A stretch of DNA of 64,000 bases from Phoronis australis. Its lineage: Eukaryota > Phoronida > Phoronidae. Under the pieces are notes generated by a model. The model saw only the letters and a list, made by a program, of their open reading frames with translations. It had not been told where the DNA came from and did no database searches. Of the stretch, positions 58,549 to 64,000 are shown in pieces; the first letter of the stretch is position 1, and the number at the start of each line of letters is the position of its first letter. The DNA lies in NCBI GenBank assembly GCA_002633005.1, contig NMRA01000124.1, positions 106,749 through 170,748 on the forward strand, written 5' to 3'. The position numbers and the translations under genes were made by a program.

Positions 58549-60593
58549 AGTCTTTCACGGCACTTTGGTCAGTGTACAAGCGCTTAAGATTACTTTACTT
58601 TCAGAATTCCTCAATTTCAGGCACTGAAATGTCGCCTATTTGTTCCCCCTGAGGTCAGTCTGTACTTTTGACATGGCAAAAAATGTACCTGATGATATCT
58701 TATTTGCTATAAACTAGATATACTATTGTCACTGACTTGAAAAAGTGAAAACAAACATCTCATTTTGTTAGGCAATTCTTATCTTATCGCCATCAGCAGA
58801 CATGAAATTCAGTGCATTTCATCTTTCGAACAAAGCCTTGATATTTTCCTCAGGAATTTGAGCTGTCCCGAGGGTGAGCTGCCTATTGTGGACAGTCTAT
58901 CACCATGTAATTGCATTATGATACAAGTGATAGGATTTTGGTTGCTGCAAAATATAAATTAGCCACGTCTAATTAATTATGGAAATACTTTTTCTCATAC
59001 AGCGCTAATTATTGGTCAAGCCAAATCAAAGATTTCAAAATGAAATGGATCAATTTAGCATTGAGGAATCTTCCTGTTGAAGTAATCAATAGACTAATAA
59101 GTTGGTCCATCCAGGTGTTAACAAGTGTACTTGTAAGAGCACTGGCTTGCCTCTTTAAAGACCAAAACAAAGGCTACCACATCGGCCTAAATGTGAACCA
59201 AAACAATGGTTTTCAAATATTGCAGCTGCTTTTGGCTTTAAGAAAAGATGTCCTTTCTATAACAAAATAATGGCATTTCAAACTTTTCTTGCGACATTTA
59301 GCACCTTAAATCTAGGTTTGGTACAAATTCTTCAGTTTGTGACAGTGAAAATTTAATTATTTGCTTAATGTAGAACCTTTTACCAAATTTTAGAAATGGG
59401 CAATATTGACTATCTCAAATTCCAAGAATTATGATCAACACCAAAAGATCTTGAGGTTACAGGTTATGGCGATGCTGAAATTGTTGGATCGATGGCTATT
59501 TTTGATGATTATAAACACGAGCTGTCTCACAAAAGCTCTTGTGGCGCTTACCAGAGATTATCATTTTTATTTTACTTATTTTTATTTATCTATTACTGTA
59601 CGGTATTAGTCTTATAAATGACGTTGTATCACCTACCAGGGTCTCCTTTTTATCTCTGGTAATGAGCTTGTGTCACAAATATCATTTATTATTCGGGACA
59701 TTATGTCGATCATAAATATCACGAGTACCATAATTACAATCAATTTCAGTTTGAATTTTGGTGTCTCAAAATTTTGAGACTGTCCCAAACTAGAGCATTT
59801 TTTCATAAAGATACTAATTTAAAACACTTAATAAGGTGAACAAGTGAAGTTTTATTTTGTAACTTTTCATAAAAGATATGTGGCATCAAATTGATGCTCA
59901 AATTCTGTTCCATAACTGCCATCAAAAGTATTTTGTAAAAATGTGGTCATTTACAACAATATTACAAGACCTTGAATAACAAAAAAAAATTGAAATTATT
60001 TTTTGTCCGAAATTGGTGAGATTTACCGTACTCCGATTCTTGGTATGTGACTAACCTAGTTGAAAGTCATTGATAATCGCGTGAAATGTCTGCTGAAAAT
60101 GAATATATTTGAAAATGAATATATTTGAAAATGAATATTATTATGTACATTAAACCGAAAAGCAGATGGCAATGTATCCTTTTAGTGTAGTAATAAAAAC
60201 TGCACTGTGCTAAGACACTTCAGCTGAAATGATTATCCATAGTGCAGATATAAAGAATGAATTTCTTCTTAAAAAGAAAAGGCATTTGTCATGGCATGTG
60301 TCTTCTTATACAAAATGTTTTATAACAAATAACTTCATAGAAAACATTGTGAGTTCATAGTATTGGTGTGAAATGTACCATTGTGAACTGTGAGTGACAG
60401 CTGCCAATCTACATTTAGTTTTGTTTGATAACTGTAAGTCTAGTTTGTGCCAGTCACATAAGCATTACATTTTTACGTTTGTTTAGAAACGATATTTTAA
60501 AGTACTAAAATAGTCGGGCATTGGGAATTCCTGCATGAGGGTAATAGCTCAGTCTTAGAAACGGGCATGGACTTGTTCAGGTGTTCATTGCAG

Positions 60594-60624
<31 letters not shown>

Positions 60625-60654
60625 TGTGTCAGTGGGTGTGTGGGGGTGTGTGTG
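60594..60654. repeat. (TG)n microsatellite
   Basis: A GT run of about 14 units followed by interrupted GTGTG-rich sequence. Confidence 0.9.
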
Positions 60655-61312
60655 ATAGTCCTTTAAATGTGGACATGCGCAGTGTGTCTTTGGCATAATC
60701 AAGTGCCAAAATTTGTTTTTAAAGTTCTCTATTATCCTTGGCTATCATTAACTCAAAAGATCGTTGTACACGTGACGTATAAGGAATGCCAACTGCTACA
60801 ACAAAGTATTATAAAATTGGATTGTGCAGGAGGATTTTTATCATTCTGCGGCTTAGAATGTGATGTTCTGAGTTTAACGGAAGCTTTGAAAAAACTGCAC
60901 AGTTTTGCAGTGCTACTGAGAGATAACGATATACAATGTTACCTTACACACTGAATTCCATGTCTGGGCCTCATGCGGTGTCCACGATGTCTGTCGTAGA
61001 CAAATGGCACAGGTTTGAGCAGGACAGTAAGCGAAATCATGGTTTGCTGTTTTACTTGGCATTTTATAATGAAATGCATAGATTTAATCTGTTGTTGTTA
61101 CTGCTGCGAGTCGCCCCCAACTTCCAGCCAATCAGAATGACTGAATTTTCATTTGCTTGCCAAAGCAGACCATTTTACTCAATCCTCCTTGGTACTGTGA
61201 AATAGTGTAGGAAAAAAGATAATGTCTAAAATTGGAGTAAAAATGATGGTCAGTTTTTTGCCACTGGTTTGCTGAATAGCAATTGGAATTAAAATGTACC
61301 CGTACTTTCCAG

Positions 61313-61554
61313 CGTCCTGGAGTTGCGAAAAGAAAAGTCGCGAGATGCGGCACGTTCACGACGTGGAAAGGAAAACTATGAATTCTATGAACTGGCCAAG
61401 ATGTTGCCACTGCCTGGAGCAATCACGAGCCAGCTAGACAAGGCATCCGTAGTCCGACTGACTATCAGCTATCTGAAGCTGAGAGACTTCAGTAGCCATG
61501 GCGACCCACCATGGAATAGAGACGAGCCTCATCCCTCAAACAAGCCAATCAAAG
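61313..61554 (+). CDS. trh: trachealess/NPAS bHLH exon
   Basis: The acceptor GTACTTTCCAG ends at 61312 and the donor AAG|GTGAGA follows 61554. It holds the complete basic region and both helices ([11 protein letters not shown] to [10 protein letters not shown]). The glycine in PLPGAITS is as in NPAS1, while the rest is closer to Trachealess. It begins with the last base of a codon and ends with the first base of a glycine codon. Confidence 0.95.
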
Positions 61555-62387
61555 GTGAGAATTGTGTGCCCACTAATTCTGAAACTTTTTCTCAAGTAAC
61601 CACAATACACTCTGTTGGGTGGCAGACGTTTAAGTGATGGATGCAGAAGATACAAGACCAAATATTTTGGTTTTGTAGAAAGTGTTAAAAATGGTGCAGT
61701 TAACATAAAGATTGATGGAAGCATGAAGCTAGTATTGTACCCCATGTTTAGTCCTGTTGAAAGAGGGCTTAAAACAACTTATTTTCACATGTGACCAAAG
61801 TATGCCAAAAATATTCACTATCCTCCTGTCTAGCCCAAGGGATTTCCAAAAATTCCAGCTGTAAAGGCAAACTGTTTTTGAGATTTTTGTTTGGAATCTT
61901 AATGACGAAGATGAAGTTAGATTGTTTCTTATGAGCCTGCATGGCGGTAGATTTGTTGGCTTTAAAATCAGGGGTCATTATTCATTATGTGCAGAGTATT
62001 CAGACCAGGATTCACAGCAAGCAAAAATATTTATTTTTCTCCTTAGTCTGAATTGCGATCCCAAATTTATATCAAAATGGTGAACATGTGACTCAAAAGT
62101 CTACCAGGAAATTAAAAAGTGGTGCCTGTGTCGGCAACACTTTCCTATCCTAATTATATGGACTACTGCCTTGGGTGGAACATCTGCTGTTTAGGCCAGA
62201 TGACCACTCTGAGAAATGGCAGTCGAATGCGAATAAAGACATTATGTGTAATGCTCTCCACTAATCTGTGTGTCATTTGGCTCAATGATTTATCATCCTC
62301 TCTACACCCACAGGTGGTCTCCACGGGATCAGTCAAGGATTGATGATGCATCCATTTGAAACACAGCAAGGTGCTCATATACTGCAG
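61313..62387 (+). CDS. trh: bHLH-PAS transcription factor, trachealess/NPAS1/NPAS3 group (3' part outside window)
   Basis: Two certain coding exons, 61313-61554 and 62314-62387, encode a class I bHLH-PAS factor. These proteins pair with ARNT/Tango and act in the nucleus on tubular-organ and neural development. The basic helix reads [20 protein letters not shown], followed by [20 protein letters not shown] and [20 protein letters not shown], then DPPWNRDEP. These match Trachealess and NPAS3 over the whole bHLH. The second exon gives [14 protein letters not shown], matching the segment directly before PAS-A. The start codon lies upstream (candidate at 50165), and the PAS-A, PAS-B and C-terminal exons lie to the right of 64000. 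Confidence 0.95.
62314..62387 (+). CDS. trh: trachealess/NPAS linker exon before PAS-A
   Basis: The acceptor CTACACCCACAG ends at 62313 and the donor CAG|GTGATG follows 62387. It encodes [20 protein letters not shown] and HILQ. HILQ directly precedes SLDGF of PAS-A in the family, so the next exon should start PAS-A. I see no such exon before 64000. Phases agree with the bHLH exon. Confidence 0.88.
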
Positions 62388-64000
62388 GTGATGTAAATAA
62401 ATCACTTTATTTTTTAAAACATTTAATGAACATATGGTGTGATGGCAATACAAAATTCTGCATAGTTATTACTGTAATTCTCCTCTTATTTCGCACACTT
62501 GCTTCATTTCGCACAATCAAAATTTTTTAAGAAATAATGTTTTGTCCCTCATCTATTTCGCACTAGGCTACTTGGTAGAAATTTATTGCCTGATCTAATT
62601 TGCACACAGATTTATCTGTGCTTCAAAAAATATCAAGAAAAGCTCTGTCATTAATTCTAGCCATACACACCCCTTTAACATTGTATATTCACGACTTAAC
62701 TTGTCCATCATATGGGATTTCTCATGTTGATGAAGGAAACAATGATGGGGTAAAGTACCTTTATGTTAAAACAGCGTAAAATAACTAAATTACTGTGAAT
62801 TGGATAATATTGGGACATCTAGGCCACGTTTTGTTCAATTCTCACTCAGTCAGTTGGTGATGCTTGATTGCTCAGTTAATTTGACACACCCATCAAATAT
62901 CGAGTTTGTATATTCAGCTTATTTGGCATACCTCGGCTGTCAGGAAAATGTATTTAATTCATTTTGTGTATAATATTTGGAGAATTACCATTCTAATGTA
63001 CAGCACTCACATAATATCATTCTATTAATTGAGAAAAATCTACTGTTATTTGCATACTTTGGAGATGATTGTTATGATATTAATCACATCTTAACCCTGG
63101 CCCAATACTTTATGTACAGCTGTTCCATGGCCACATAAATTCATGTACTTAGGAGAATTAAAAAATGTCATTGATATTGTCAAGAGAATTGAGTTAATCC
63201 AAACTAGGAAGTGTGAATGTGAGAGTGGATGTTTTTCCTTTTACTTGTGCTGTTAATTTCTTTTATTTTAGATAAATTATTTTAAAAAATACAACTTTAG
63301 CAAAAAAATCCTCTCCAAAGGCACAGACATCTTTCCCTTTAGGTTAGCGAGGGCCCTGTGACTATCACTAAATTGGTAATGCTAACAGAAGCAATAAAAC
63401 TTGGTAGTTTAAAATGTAATGGTTCTTGGTACTAGCTGTAGTGTTACAATGAAAATCACAGCAAGTGTCCTTAGTCATTATTTTCTTACATCCACCTCAA
63501 TCAAACATCAGTTAGCTGAAGTCAGGACACTTGAGATTTTCTGCTTCTAAATAAAGTTCACGCTTCGTTAAGACATAACTTGTGATTAGAGGGTGTGAAG
63601 TATGGTGCTATGTTGTTTGTGAGTGCCGTAATTATTAAGTTTTTTTTTTGCTTCTTTGTGTGTGCACTCACTGGATGTTGCAATTCTTTTGTTATCGATT
63701 TGAAATTTACACACAACATACTAAGCTTATGAAAGAGCTCGAGGACTATTTTTTGGTTGAAATTAGACACACATGCTATGAACATTCCCACTAAATAAAA
63801 TTGGTTCTAACCCCGGTGTTTAAGGTAAACGGCGGGGTATGGAAAATTGAACTAGACCGTATTTATCCACCTTGGCTGAGACGCGCTCGGCTCATGCTCA
63901 AAGGGATGCCGCCAAGCTGCTCTATTCATCGAGTCACGAGCGAGGATAATTGACTTCGCTCATGCGGATATGATCAGCTGATTACAGTCTAGCCTAACAA
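62388..64000. other. Start of the next trachealess/NPAS intron
   Basis: No exon encoding the start of PAS-A (SLDGF-like) is seen. The stretch is AT-rich with three TTTCGCAC-type motifs near 62490-62570. Beyond 63830 it becomes CpG-richer. Confidence 0.5.

Larger units (their letters stand above)
50239..61312. other. Presumed long first intron of the trachealess/NPAS gene
   Basis: It contains a TTTA microsatellite (50796-50825), two family M elements (51569 and 52890), a 449-bp near-palindrome (52285), a 33-bp minisatellite (53628), the composite repeat copy B (56486) and a TG repeat (60594). Long stretches such as 53850-56480 and 58550-60590 hold nothing recognisable apart from a TATAAAAGG string near 55137. 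Confidence 0.5.

Noticed and set aside
59040-59270. 76-codon hydrophobic open frame as a small gene
   Set aside because: No family resemblance, no clear transcription or splice context, and of a length expected by chance in this window.

Overview
The window is nuclear DNA from an animal. It shows split genes with GT/AG introns, metazoan-specific protein families, abundant decayed DNA-transposon and minisatellite repeats, and AT-rich non-coding sequence. The encoded proteins resemble those of bilaterian invertebrates, and a marine invertebrate is my guess. The phylum cannot be fixed from the sequence alone.

Region 1 (about 1-13.1 kb, plus strand) holds the 3' part of a FES/FER-type non-receptor tyrosine kinase. 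Ten coding exons (about 1312 to 11422) give a coiled coil, a basic and a proline-rich linker, an SH2 domain and a complete kinase domain. All exon junctions keep phase. The N-terminal F-BAR exons lie to the left of the window. The last intron holds about 1.6 kb of 56-bp minisatellite.

Region 2 (about 16.8-38.1 kb, minus strand, convergent with the kinase) holds an essentially complete calpain-5/6-like gene. The firm coding exons run from the ATG at 36412 to the stop at 16966, with CysPc, domain III and C2 parts. The catalytic Cys position reads Ala and the catalytic His position reads Tyr, while the Asn is kept. This predicts a calpain pseudoprotease and is the most interesting finding in the window. 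Its introns carry several transposon remnants: a 1.4-kb element with inverted termini, a 2.1-kb foldback element, and a composite repeat.

Region 3 (about 38-50 kb) is mostly non-coding. A CpG-richer stretch near 38.0-38.5 kb may be the calpain promoter and perhaps a divergent one. Between 45.9 and 49.4 kb lie a degenerate array of about 150-bp modules, a (TCA)n tract and a very decayed 21-bp satellite.

Region 4 (about 50-64 kb, plus strand) is the 5' part of a bHLH-PAS transcription factor of the trachealess/NPAS1/NPAS3 group. The bHLH exon (61313-61554) and the next exon (62314-62387) are certain. An in-phase candidate first coding exon lies at 50165-50238. The PAS domains lie beyond the right edge. 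The long intron contains a 449-bp near-palindrome, a 33-bp minisatellite and a second, inverted copy of the composite repeat.

The three genes have unrelated functions (adhesion and cytoskeletal tyrosine-kinase signalling, a calpain-like protein, a developmental transcription factor). Nothing in the sequence suggests they act as a unit.
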